Positions 6,815 through 15,293 of a stretch of 15,293 bases of DNA are shown piece after piece. Source of the DNA: Betaproteobacteria bacterium (lineage in GTDB: Bacteria > Pseudomonadota > Gammaproteobacteria > Burkholderiales > Burkholderiaceae_C); contig RGEP01000020.1 in assembly GCA_009918225.1 (NCBI GenBank), positions 1 through 15,293 on the forward strand, read 5' to 3'. A model generated the notes under the pieces. That model saw only the letters and a list, made by a program, of their open reading frames with translations. It was not told where the DNA came from and did not search any database. A program made the position numbers and the translations under genes. Position 1 is the first letter of the stretch. Each line of letters opens with the position of its first letter.

Positions 6815-7891
6815 CTAGGCCAGCGCCGCGCGGGCGAAGTGCTCGTCCAAGCGCTGCAGCCAAGCATGCTTCAAGTCCGAAGGGGCAAAGCTGGACACCA
6901 GGCTGTTGTGCAGCAACTGCCAGGCGTGCCTCGCACCCAGGCCGGGGTGGGCCTGCAGCAGCGCGCTGTAGTTTTCGTTCAAGTAGCCGCCAAAGTAGGC
7001 CGGGTCGTCGCTGTTGACCGTCACCATCAGGCCGGCGTCCAGCAGCTGCGGCAAGTTGTGTGATCCCATGTCGGGGAACACACACAGCTTGATGTTGGAC
7101 AGGGGACAGACCGTTAGCGGAGTACCGTCCCGCGCCAGGCGCCGAACCAGCTCGGGGTCTTCCGTGCAGCGCACCCCGTGGTCTATGCGCTCGACTTTCA
7201 ACAGGTCCAGCGCGGTGCGGATGTAGGCAGCGGGCCCCTCTTCACCCGCATGGGCCACCCGATGCAGGCCCAGATCGCCGGCGCGCGCGAAGACACGCGC
7301 AAACTTCTCAGGCGGGTGCCCCTTCTCTGAAGAGTCCAGCCCAACCCCCACGAAATGCTCCCGAAAGGGCAAGGCATCTTGAAGGGTTTGAAGCGCGGCC
7401 TCTTCGCTCAGGTGGCGCAAAAAGCAAAGGATGAGTTCAGCACGCAAACCCCACTCACGCTGTGCGCGGTCGCAGGCGCTCTTGAGCCCCTGGATCACCA
7501 CGGCCATGGGGATGCCGCGCTCGGTATGGGTTTGGGGGTCGAAGAACAGCTCTGCACAGACCACACCTTCGGCGGCTGCGCGGCTCAAATACGCCCAGGC
7601 CATGTCATGGAAGTCCTGCTCGGTCTGCAAAACACTGGCCCCGGCGTAGTACACGTCGAGAAAACTCTGCAAGTCTGTGAAGGCATAGGCAGCGCGCAGC
7701 GCTTGCACACTGGGATAAGACAAGGCCACGCCATTGCGCGCAGCCATCTCAAAAATCAGCTCAGGCTCCAGTGAGCCTTCGATGTGGATGTGCAACTCGG
7801 CCTTGGGTGCCTTGTGCACCACCTCAAGCAATTGCGAAGATGCAATGCGTTGGAAGTCGATGGGCAGGCTGGGGGTGGCGTGGCTGTTCAT
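6815..7891 (-). CDS. Adenine deaminase (type II, adenosine deaminase-like amidohydrolase)
   Basis: This 358-residue cytoplasmic enzyme of the Add/amidohydrolase superfamily has zinc ligands H34 and H36 (ELHIHIEG), H214 (VAHAGEE) and D295 (VNSDDP), catalytic E217 and H238 (RIDHGV). It carries the pattern of adenine-specific members such as P. aeruginosa PA0148: FFDPQTHTERGIP, ILCFLRHLSEE, GLDSSEKGHPPEKF and DPAYFGGY. Classical adenosine deaminases lack these, so conversion of adenine to hypoxanthine plus ammonia is favoured. Many databases label the group adenosine deaminase. ATG 7891 gives a normal N-terminus; an in-frame ATG at 7930 and a TTG at 7984 are alternatives without clear ribosome sites. 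It follows the Rieske gene with a 73-base gap and supplies hypoxanthine to the xanthine dehydrogenase encoded at the right end. No internal gap was noticed. Confidence 0.88.
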   Translation of the reverse strand: MNSHATPSLPIDFQRIASSQLLEVVHKAPKAELHIHIEGSLEPELIFEMAARNGVALSYPSVQALRAAYAFTDLQSFLDVYYAGASVLQTEQDFHDMAWAYLSRAAAEGVVCAELFFDPQTHTERGIPMAVVIQGLKSACDRAQREWGLRAELILCFLRHLSEEAALQTLQDALPFREHFVGVGLDSSEKGHPPEKFARVFARAGDLGLHRVAHAGEEGPAAYIRTALDLLKVERIDHGVRCTEDPELVRRLARDGTPLTVCPLSNIKLCVFPDMGSHNLPQLLDAGLMVTVNSDDPAYFGGYLNENYSALLQAHPGLGARHAWQLLHNSLVSSFAPSDLKHAWLQRLDEHFARAALA

Positions 7892-7964
7892 GGGCGTGGT
7901 CAATCGTGACAAAGGCGTGGGTGCAGGCATCGAAGGCGTGCGCAGGCAGGCGGAGCCGCCGTTT

Positions 7965-8858
7965 TCAGGAAACCCCAAAACCAATGCCGCAGGCCTTGAG
8001 GTAGCGCCGGTAGGCAGCGCTCAGCCGATCGGCGGCAGACATGGCCTCACCGCCCGAAAGCGGCAAGGTTTTGGGTTCTTGTGACTCGAGTATGGGTTGG
8101 TCCTGCGCGAAGATGGCGAGCTGAAAGTCACGCAGCACGTCATCGGCTGTCTCGGTGTCCGTGGTGTACTGGGCAAACCAAAGACGACAACTGCCGGGGC
8201 TCTGCGGACAGGCCCAGATGACATAGCTGTCCTGCGCCATGGCGGGGTCTTCGCCTTGCTTGGTCAGCAGGGCCGAGTAAGGGCTGAGCACCTCGTAACG
8301 GTAGTCGACCCAAGCGCCGTCTTGTGTGTGGCCCACCTCGTAGCCCGGAACCTCGGGGTGCTCCGCGTCACCCAACCAGCCTTCATGCACAAACGCGAAG
8401 TGGGCGGTGTCGAGAAAGTTTTCGACTGCGCGCGGAGCGCTGGTGGCGACATCGAACGGACCGTAGATCAGCCGACGAGCCGGCAAGGCTGCAAGGTCCG
8501 GAACGGGGTGGGCGGGCTCAGCCAAAGCCGCCCAGATGAGTCCGTGCGCCTCCATCAGGTGGTGGCGGCATGCGCTGCTGGAGACTGGCGGCGTAAAGCC
8601 CGGCTGCGCGGGGATGGCCACACACTGTCCGTTGCTGCCAAATCGCCAGCCGTGGTATGGGCACTGCAGCGCATCGCCGCGCACCTGCCCCATAGAAAGC
8701 CGGGCCCCTCGGTGCGGACAGCGATCGGTGAGCAAAGACCGCTGGCCGCTGCTGGCTTGCCACAGCACCAGACGCTCACCCAAGAGCTGCAGCGCCTGCG
8801 GCTGCTCCATCGGGTCGTTTACCAGGGCTACCGGCCACCACCAGCTGTGCTCGATCAC
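7965..8858 (-). CDS. Rieske [2Fe-2S] non-haem iron oxygenase, alpha-subunit type
   Basis: From GTG 8858 the protein has 297 residues. GAGG lies 9 bases upstream; the TTG at 8864, two codons earlier, is too close to it. The Rieske cluster ligands are C47-x-H49 (CPHRGARL) and C66-x2-H69 (CPYHGWRF). The mononuclear iron site is D150-x2-H153-x4-H158 in ENFLDTAHFAFVH, with a likely third ligand D253 in FAQDQPILESQ. Electrons must come from a separate reductase, which is not in this window. Relatives are about 330-350 residues. Here EVGHTQDG runs straight into AWVDYRYEV (near 8313-8318), where relatives usually have a further strand, so 20-25 residues may be missing. Position between a purine importer and adenine deaminase suggests a purine substrate, as for HpxD (hypoxanthine) or the Ndm methylxanthine demethylases; this is inference. 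Confidence 0.82.
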   Translation of the reverse strand: MIEHSWWWPVALVNDPMEQPQALQLLGERLVLWQASSGQRSLLTDRCPHRGARLSMGQVRGDALQCPYHGWRFGSNGQCVAIPAQPGFTPPVSSSACRHHLMEAHGLIWAALAEPAHPVPDLAALPARRLIYGPFDVATSAPRAVENFLDTAHFAFVHEGWLGDAEHPEVPGYEVGHTQDGAWVDYRYEVLSPYSALLTKQGEDPAMAQDSYVIWACPQSPGSCRLWFAQYTTDTETADDVLRDFQLAIFAQDQPILESQEPKTLPLSGGEAMSAADRLSAAYRRYLKACGIGFGVS

Positions 8859-9036
8859 GATCAAGGTCCTCAGAGCCTGCGCCTGTTGGGCCGCGGGCCT
8901 CAGATGGGAGAGCGGCGCCCAGATGAGCGGGCATGCAGGGGATCAAAGAAGAACGCCGCCCGGCGCGGAACGCGGAGCGGCGTTGGCAAATTGGCATCGG
9001 CGGCGGCCGCGATGGCCACCACCCCCGCACAGTGCA
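8859..9036. other. Intergenic region downstream of the BMP receptor gene
   Basis: This 178-bp gap between the BMP receptor stop and the Rieske start (both minus strand) contains a terminator-like hairpin (8952-8984, listed separately). Between that hairpin and the Rieske start lies about 90 bp that could carry a promoter for the Rieske-adenine deaminase pair. No clear promoter hexamers were seen. Confidence 0.4.
8952..8984 (-). terminator. Probable Rho-independent terminator after the BMP receptor gene
   Basis: AACGCCGC (8952-8959) and GCGGCGTT (8977-8984) form a perfect 8-bp stem around a 17-base, itself GC-rich, loop. Read on the minus strand, the stem is followed by CTTCTTTG, a short interrupted T tract, about 50 bases beyond the receptor stop. 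This fits termination at the end of the guaD-BMP transporter operon or attenuation before the Rieske gene. Confidence 0.55.
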
Positions 9037-10086
9037 TCACTTGCCCGATGGCACCTTGCCTTCGACGCCCTTGACGTAGAAGTCGATCTTGTCCTTCCAC
9101 TCCTGGTCAGCCTTGGCATCTTTGCCCAGTCGCTCCTTGCCGGCGTTGTCCACAATGGGGCCGGTGAAGACTTCAAACGACCCGTCCTTCAGGCCCGCCT
9201 TGATGCCCTCGACCTTCTTCTTGGCTGCCTCGGGCACCACATCGTTGATCTTGATCAGGTCGTTCAGGCCTTCCTTGACGCCCCAAACGGTGCGCTCGGT
9301 CTTCCAGGTTCCAGCCTTGAGTTCTTCGATGGCCTTGATGTAGTACGGACCCCAGTTGGCCACGGCAGAAGCCAGGTGAGCCTTGGGCCCGAAGCTGCTC
9401 ATGTCGCTGTCCCAGCCGAAGGCGTATTTGCCGTTCTTCTCAGCGGTCTGCAACACGGCGGTCGAGTCGGTGTTCTGCAGCAGCACGTCGGCGCCTTGGT
9501 TGATCAGGCTTTGGGCGGCTTCGCTCTCCTTCGGGGGATCGAACCAGGTGTTGACCCAGACCACCTTGGTCTTGATCTTGGGATTGACGCTTTGTGCACC
9601 CAGCGTGAACGCATTGATGTTGCGCAGCACCTCAGGAATGGGGAAGGAGCCCACAAAACCCAAGGTGTTGGACTTGGTCATGGTGCCCGCAATCACGCCG
9701 GCCATATACGTGTCGTGATAGAAGCTGGCGTCGTAGATGCGCATATTGGGCGCGGTCTTGTAGCCGGTGGCGTGCTCGAACTTCACATCGGGGAACTCGC
9801 CGGCGACCTTGAGCATGGCGTCCATGTAGCCGAAGCTGGTGGCGAAGATGATCTTGTTGCCTTGCTGGGCCAGGTCGCGGATCACGCGCTCGGCGTCAGC
9901 GCCCGCATCTCCCACCGGGCCCACATAGATCCAGGCCGCCTTGATGGGTTCGGGCTTGGCTGCGGCGGCCGGTGCTGCCGCAGGCTTGGCCTCTTCCTTC
10001 TTGCCGCAGGCCGTCAAGGCCAGCGTGGCCGATACCAAGGAAAGCGCGGCCACTTGCATCAGGGTCCGCTTGGATCGCAGGGTCAT
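9037..10086 (-). CDS. BMP-family (PnrA/Med-like) ABC receptor lipoprotein, internal segment missing
   Basis: The 349-residue product has a lipoprotein signal with lipobox L-T-A-C and lipidated C27, then an Ala/Lys/Pro linker. BMP receptors (PnrA/TmpC, NupA-like) bind purine nucleosides or related compounds for import. The first strand reads AWIYVGPVGDAG (51-62), and the protein then jumps directly to ADAERVIRDLAQQGNK (from 63). In relatives the GDAG/GDGG is followed by W-T-(F/Y)-x-H-D, a helix and a second strand ending near V-E-N-V-P-E before ADAERV. About 30 residues therefore appear deleted in frame at about 9898-9903, including aromatic residues near the ligand. The rest (KFEHATGYKT, GFVGSFPIPEVLRNINAFTLG, GWDSDMSSFGPKAHLASAV, WGPYYIKAI) is normal. 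ATG 10086 has GGAGA about 5 bases upstream. Ligand binding is probably impaired. Confidence 0.87.
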   Translation of the reverse strand: MTLRSKRTLMQVAALSLVSATLALTACGKKEEAKPAAAPAAAAKPEPIKAAWIYVGPVGDAGADAERVIRDLAQQGNKIIFATSFGYMDAMLKVAGEFPDVKFEHATGYKTAPNMRIYDASFYHDTYMAGVIAGTMTKSNTLGFVGSFPIPEVLRNINAFTLGAQSVNPKIKTKVVWVNTWFDPPKESEAAQSLINQGADVLLQNTDSTAVLQTAEKNGKYAFGWDSDMSSFGPKAHLASAVANWGPYYIKAIEELKAGTWKTERTVWGVKEGLNDLIKINDVVPEAAKKKVEGIKAGLKDGSFEVFTGPIVDNAGKERLGKDAKADQEWKDKIDFYVKGVEGKVPSGK

Positions 10087-10163
10087 GGGGGGTCTCCGGT
10101 GAGAGGGTGGTACAGGGAGTGGACGGAAAAGGGGACAGCAGTCCGTGATTATGAAACCAGAAT
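10087..10163. other. Short gap between permease and receptor genes
   Basis: These 77 bases separate the second BMP-type permease from the receptor gene, whereas the other transporter genes overlap. A separate promoter or processing site that raises receptor expression would be usual here. An AT-rich segment (TTTCATAATCAC on the minus strand, about 10145-10156) is the only candidate, and no clear hexamer pair was seen. Confidence 0.3.
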
Positions 10164-11084
10164 TCAGTGCCCGGGGTGGAAGGCCCGGCCGAGCGAAGCC
10201 GGCATGTTCACCCTCAGCCAGGTGACGTTGCGGGAAATCAACACCAGCACCAAGATGGTGCTGAGATACGGAAGCATGGCCAGCAGCTGGCTGGCGATCT
10301 GCACGCCCTGGCCCTGCAGGTGAAACTGCAGCATGGTGACCCCGCCAAACAAGTAGGCCCCCAAGAGCACCCGCACCGGGCGCCAGGTGGCGAAGGTGGT
10401 CAGGGCCAGGGCAATCCAACCCCGACCGGCCACCAGGCCCTCGACCCACATTGGCGCGTAGACCACCGACAAAAAGGCGCCAGCCAGACCGCACAAGGCG
10501 CCACCGGCCACCACGGCAGCCAAGCGAATCAGGCGCACGGGGTAGCCCAGGGCGTGCGCAGACTCAGGCGACTCGCCGATGGCACGCAGCACCAGGCCAG
10601 CGCGCGTGCGATAGAGAAACCAGACGATGGCTGCTGTCAGCAACATGGCCACATAGGCCATGGGGTGCTGTTGAAACAAGACGGGGCCCACGAAGGGCAG
10701 CTCCGACAACACGGGCACTTCGAACAGCGTGCGGTCTTCCAGCTTCTTGCCCACCAAGCCCACGCCCACGAAGGCAGACAAACCCGCACCGAACAGCGAA
10801 AGGGCCAGCCCGGTGGCGTACTGATTGGTGTTCAGGCCGATGACCATGGCGCCAAACACCGCAGCAGCCAGGGCGCCTGCGCCTGCACCGGCCGCAAAGG
10901 CCGCCACATCGCTGCCGGTGTGAAAGGCGACCGCAAAACCGGTGACTGCGGCCATCAGCATCAGTCCCTCGGCGCCGAGGTTGAGCACCCCCGCACGTTC
11001 ATTGAGCAGCAGGCCCAGGCCGGCCAAGGCCACGGGGGTGCCCGATGCGATGGCAGCGCCCAACAGCAAGGCCCATTCGTTCAT
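10164..11084 (-). CDS. BMP-type ABC transporter permease (second)
   Basis: This 306-residue BPD_transp_2 (RbsC/NupQ-like) inner-membrane permease has about eight to ten hydrophobic segments. Family markers are NERAGVLNLGAEGLML near the N-terminus, LNTNQYATGLALSLFGAG, RAIGESPESAHALGYPV in the cytoplasmic coupling loop, and a C-terminus YAPMWVEGLVAGRGWIALAL followed by LGAYLFGGVTMLQF. ATG 11084 overlaps the stop of the first permease (ATGA) and has GGAG 6 bases upstream, so both starts and coupling are well supported. It pairs with the permease at 11081 to form the membrane channel of the purine or nucleoside importer. Length is normal and no internal gap was noticed. Confidence 0.92.
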   Translation of the reverse strand: MNEWALLLGAAIASGTPVALAGLGLLLNERAGVLNLGAEGLMLMAAVTGFAVAFHTGSDVAAFAAGAGAGALAAAVFGAMVIGLNTNQYATGLALSLFGAGLSAFVGVGLVGKKLEDRTLFEVPVLSELPFVGPVLFQQHPMAYVAMLLTAAIVWFLYRTRAGLVLRAIGESPESAHALGYPVRLIRLAAVVAGGALCGLAGAFLSVVYAPMWVEGLVAGRGWIALALTTFATWRPVRVLLGAYLFGGVTMLQFHLQGQGVQIASQLLAMLPYLSTILVLVLISRNVTWLRVNMPASLGRAFHPGH

Positions 11085-12222
11085 GGGGCGCTCCTCGAAT
11101 TCAGGCCCTGCGCAACGGCGGATGGGCGCGGCCGCGTCTTCCAGCGCAAACGGTGCGTCACCAAGGTGTCGCAAGCCAGAAGCAAGAAGAGCAGCAGGCC
11201 TTGAAAGACGCCCGTGAGGGCATTGGGCAGCCCCATGCGCGATTGCGCCAATTCACCGCCAATGAGCACCATGGACAACAGCAGCCCCCCCACCAAGATC
11301 CCTGCAGGATGCAAGCGGCCGATGAAGGCCACGATGATGGCGGTGAAGCCGTAGCCCGTCGAGACATACGGGGTAAGCCGCTGCAAAGGGCCAGCGGCTT
11401 CCATAGCGCCAGCCAACCCCGCCATGCCACCCGAGATCAAGAGCGCAGCCCACAAGGCACGGCGCTCAGAAAACCCTGCATAACGGGCCGCCGCAGGCGC
11501 CAGGCCACCGACCTGCAGCTGATACCCGGGCCACGACCGAAACAAGAACACCGCAAAGCCCAGCACCGCCACAAGGGCCAGCACTGAGCCCAGGTGCAAC
11601 CGGGTTCCCGCCCACAGGGCTGGCAACAGCATCGACACATCGAAGCTGGGCGTCTGGGGAAAGTTGAAGCCCTTGGGATCCTTCCACGGACCGAAGACCA
11701 GGTAGTTAAGCAGCTGTTGGGCCACGTAGACCAACATCAGACTGACCAGGATCTCATTCGCATTGAACCGGTCCTTCAACCAGGCGGTTACACCGGCCCA
11801 GGCCAAGCCGCCCAGGGCGCCGGCCAGCAAGACCAGTGGCGCATACACGCCCCGGGTACCCGCCTGGGCCCCGGAGGCCATACCCGGCAGGTCCAAATCC
11901 GCCATCCACAAAGCCATGCCACTGGCACAGATGGCGCCCAACAGGAACTGACCTTCCGCACCGATGTTCCACACGTGGCTGCGGTAACAGACCGCCAGGC
12001 CCAATGCACACAACACCAAGGGCGTGGCCTTGAGCAACACCTCACCCACCAAGCGGACGTTCGCCAGCGGCTCAACGAAAAACATCGACAGGCCGCGCAG
12101 GGGGTCCTTGCCCAACGCGGCGAACAAGGCGCCAGCCAGGATGGTGGTCAGGAGCAAGGCCAAAAATGGCGATGCCCAGGTCATCAGAGCGGACGGTTGC
12201 AAGCGGCGCTCGAGCTGCAAAC

Positions 12223-12226
<4 letters not shown>
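11081..12226 (-). CDS. BMP-type ABC transporter permease (first)
   Basis: This 381-residue BPD_transp_2 permease has the NupP/YufP-like layout. A basic N-terminus (MSLQLERRLQPSALM) leads to a first membrane segment at about 16-40, then LGKDPLRGLSMFFVEP and the marker CYRSHVWNIGAEGQFLLGA. DRFNANEILVSLMLVYVAQ follows, and the C-terminal half has TPYVSTGYGFTAIIVAFIGRLHP and IGGELAQSRMGLPNALTGVFQG. ATG 12226 overlaps the ATPase stop as ATGA, and its own stop overlaps the next permease start in the same way, so the three genes are translationally coupled. Length and motifs are normal for the family. With the second permease it forms the pore of the purine or nucleoside importer. Confidence 0.92.
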
Positions 12227-13749
<1,523 letters not shown>

Positions 13750-13764
13750 GGCCGTGATGGTAGG

Positions 13765-15060
13765 TCAGCCGATGCTGGACACGGCCTGACCGGCCACCAC
13801 CACCGAGCGCAACAGACGCTCGTCTCCCAACATCAACCAGGCGAAAACCCGCTCGTGCAGGCTTCGAGCCAAGGACAGCCGGTGACCGACAGCTTCGTCC
13901 TGAGACCAGTCCCACACCGTGATGTCGGCACTGCAGCCCGGCTCCAATCGTCCGATCTCGTGGTCCAGGCACAGGGCCTGCGCCGCCCCCAGGGTGACCG
14001 AGTGCAGGGCGTTCCAGGCCGTCAAGCGCTGGCCCAGCAGGGCCTGCACTTGGTAGGCTGCTGCCAGGTTGCGCAGCAGGTTCAAGCTGGTGCCGCCGCC
14101 GACATCGCTGGCCGTGCACACCCGCACCCCAGCCTCGTGGGCCTGCCGCCAGTCGAACAAGCCGCTGCCCAAGAAGAGATTAGACGTGGGGCTGTGGGCC
14201 AGGGTGGCACCGGTGTCCTGCAGCCGGGCCCGGTCGTGTTCGTCCAACCAAATGCCGTGTGCCAAGACCGTCCGCGGGTGCAACAAGCCCCGGCCGTCGT
14301 AGACGTCGAGGTAGCTGCGCGCCTGCGGGAACAACTGTTGCACCCACTGCACCTCGGCCTGGGTTTCGGCGACATGGCTTTGCAGGTACAGGCTGGGGTC
14401 TTCCCGGCACAACGCAGCAGCCATGTCCAGCTGCTCGTCGGTGGAGGTGGGGGCAAAGCGGGGCGTGACGGCGTAGGCGCAGCGGCCAGTGCCGTGCCAG
14501 CGGCGGATCAAGCGCCTGCAGGCCTCCTGGGCGCCCTGCACATCATCCTGAAGTGCAGCCGGCACATGGCGGTTCATCAAGACCTTGCCGGTGATCATGC
14601 GCATGCCCTGCGCATGCGCGGCCACAAACAGGGCATCGGTTGCGGCTTCGTGCACCGTGGAAAAAGCCAAGGCGGCCGTCGTCCCATGACGCAGCAGCGC
14701 CTGCACAAAACGCTCAGCCCCGCGTTGCGCGACCCGTTCGTCGGCGTAGCGCGCCTCAGCCGGGAAGGTGTGGTCGTTCAACCAGGCCAGCAACTCGGTA
14801 CCGTAGCTGGCCAACACATCCAACTGGGGTGCATGAACGTGGGTGTCGATGAGACCCGGCAGAACCAAACGCCCGCTGTGGTCCACCCGACGCCACTCGG
14901 GGCCCGGCGGCTCGGCTTGCACCGCCTCGATGCGCTGGCCGCGAACCAGCAGCCAGTGGTCAGGGCGCCAACGCAGCTGCGAAGGCTGCACCTGTCCCCA
15001 GGCCGGCTCACCCGTGAAGTCCAAGAGATCGCCGCGCAGGGCCCAGGTATCGTCTGCCAT
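13765..15060 (-). CDS. guaD: Guanine deaminase
   Basis: This 431-residue amidohydrolase converts guanine to xanthine plus ammonia. Zinc ligands are H74 and H76 (LIDTHVHAPQ), H229 (QSHVAE, with catalytic E232), H268 (LAHGIWL) and D319 (ASDVGGGTS). The guanine deaminase signature is clear in YGTELLAWLNDHTFPAE, AVTPRFAPTS (R201-F202 near the purine) and SNLFLGSGLFDW. ATG 15060 gives the normal N-terminus; the frame runs on upstream but into the divergent xdhA gene. The ribosome site is weak. It is first of an operon with the BMP-type importer genes and divergent from xdhA, whose product oxidises the xanthine it makes. Length is normal and no internal gap was noticed. Confidence 0.95.
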   Translation of the reverse strand: MADDTWALRGDLLDFTGEPAWGQVQPSQLRWRPDHWLLVRGQRIEAVQAEPPGPEWRRVDHSGRLVLPGLIDTHVHAPQLDVLASYGTELLAWLNDHTFPAEARYADERVAQRGAERFVQALLRHGTTAALAFSTVHEAATDALFVAAHAQGMRMITGKVLMNRHVPAALQDDVQGAQEACRRLIRRWHGTGRCAYAVTPRFAPTSTDEQLDMAAALCREDPSLYLQSHVAETQAEVQWVQQLFPQARSYLDVYDGRGLLHPRTVLAHGIWLDEHDRARLQDTGATLAHSPTSNLFLGSGLFDWRQAHEAGVRVCTASDVGGGTSLNLLRNLAAAYQVQALLGQRLTAWNALHSVTLGAAQALCLDHEIGRLEPGCSADITVWDWSQDEAVGHRLSLARSLHERVFAWLMLGDERLLRSVVVAGQAVSSIG

Positions 15061-15126
15061 GGTGGGGCTTGATTCGGGTGCGAGGATAGCGCACACCGCC
15101 ACCGCCGAATGCGCTACCGTACGCAC
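15061..15126. promoter_or_regulatory. guaD-xdhA divergent promoter region with inverted repeat
   Basis: Only 66 bp separate the two divergent start codons, so both promoters must overlap or lie within the genes. TAGCGCA (15087-15093) and TGCGCTA (15110-15116) form a perfect 7-bp inverted repeat with a 16-base spacer, roughly two helical turns centre to centre. This suits a dimeric regulator controlling both directions. No standard -35/-10 pair or strong ribosome site was seen. The repeat does not resemble the GntR operator at 6701-6742, so a different regulator may act here. Confidence 0.5.
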
Positions 15127-15293
15127 ATGGATGCTGTAACCCGACCGATCCGATTTCTGCACCAGGGCCAGGTGGTGCACGTCGAGGGCCTGCCGCCCAC
15201 CACCACGGTGCTGAGTTGGTTGCGCGAACATGCCTCGTGCACGGGGACCAAAGAAGGCTGCAATGAAGGCGACTGTGGGGCCTGCACCGTGGC
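15127..15293 (+). CDS. xdhA: Xanthine dehydrogenase small subunit, N-terminal fragment
   Basis: ATG 15127 opens a frame that runs off the window after 55 complete codons: MDAVTRPIRFLHQGQ, then VLSWLREHASCTGTKEG and CNEGDCGACTV. The cysteine pattern C-x2-GTKEGC-x4-C-x2-C is the [2Fe-2S] ferredoxin domain that opens XdhA. That subunit would continue with a second [2Fe-2S] domain and an FAD domain. The enzyme oxidises hypoxanthine to xanthine and xanthine to urate, passing electrons to NAD. Divergence from guaD fits purine breakdown. The remaining xdh genes presumably lie to the right. The ribosome site is not obvious. Other molybdenum hydroxylases share this N-terminal fold, but the sequence and neighbours favour XdhA. 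Confidence 0.88.
   Translation, partial: MDAVTRPIRFLHQGQVVHVEGLPPTTTVLSWLREHASCTGTKEGCNEGDCGACTV

Noticed and set aside
8536..10323. A 595-codon plus-strand open frame opposite the Rieske and BMP receptor genes.
   Set aside because: It is the GC-driven shadow of well-recognised minus-strand genes and is His/Arg/Gly-rich without known motifs.
13855..15072. A 405-codon plus-strand frame opposite guaD, and a similar 343-codon frame at 4813-5844.
   Set aside because: Both mirror well-supported enzymes or receptors on the minus strand and show no recognisable domain.

Overview
The window is a GC-rich stretch (about 60-65% by eye), densely packed with genes. It looks like a betaproteobacterial chromosome, most likely Burkholderiales and probably Comamonadaceae. 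This is inferred from gene content, protein style and operon layout; no rRNA or phylogenetic marker is present to test it. No tRNA, rRNA, CRISPR array, insertion sequence or phage gene was found.

Layout, left to right. (1) 1-549: the 3' part of a flavin-reductase-family gene on the plus strand. (2) 621-1601: a WYL-domain regulator on the minus strand, then an unrecognised 150-residue plus-strand protein (1752-2204) that converges on a secreted glycine-zipper protein (2212-3102, minus). (3) 3280-5889, minus: a NitT/TauT-type ABC importer in the order substrate-binding protein, ATPase, permease. (4) 6020-6700, minus: a GntR/FCD regulator with a TGTATACA-type operator in front of its start. (5) 6815-8858, minus: a Rieske non-haem iron oxygenase followed by a type II adenine deaminase. 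(6) 9037-15060, minus: guanine deaminase, then a BMP-type ABC importer (ATPase, two permeases, lipoprotein receptor). (7) 15127-end, plus: the start of xdhA (xanthine dehydrogenase small subunit), divergent from guaD.

Read together, 6-15 kb is a purine uptake and catabolism locus. The BMP-type importer would bring in purines or nucleosides. Adenine deaminase makes hypoxanthine, guanine deaminase makes xanthine, and xanthine dehydrogenase oxidises both to urate. The Rieske oxygenase recalls HpxD of the Klebsiella hpx system (hypoxanthine oxidation), but no reductase partner is visible here. The NitT/TauT importer and the GntR regulator probably belong to the same nitrogen-scavenging regulon.

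The most striking observation is a set of apparent in-frame internal deletions. The NitT/TauT ATPase lacks the whole H-loop segment (about 25 residues, including the switch histidine). The BMP receptor lacks about 30 residues just after its first beta strand, where the ligand is contacted. The Rieske oxygenase may lack 20-25 residues in its catalytic domain. All three leave the reading frame open. Either the locus is losing function through small in-frame deletions, or the sequence has been misassembled or altered. These calls rest on remembered family patterns, not on alignments, which could not be run here.
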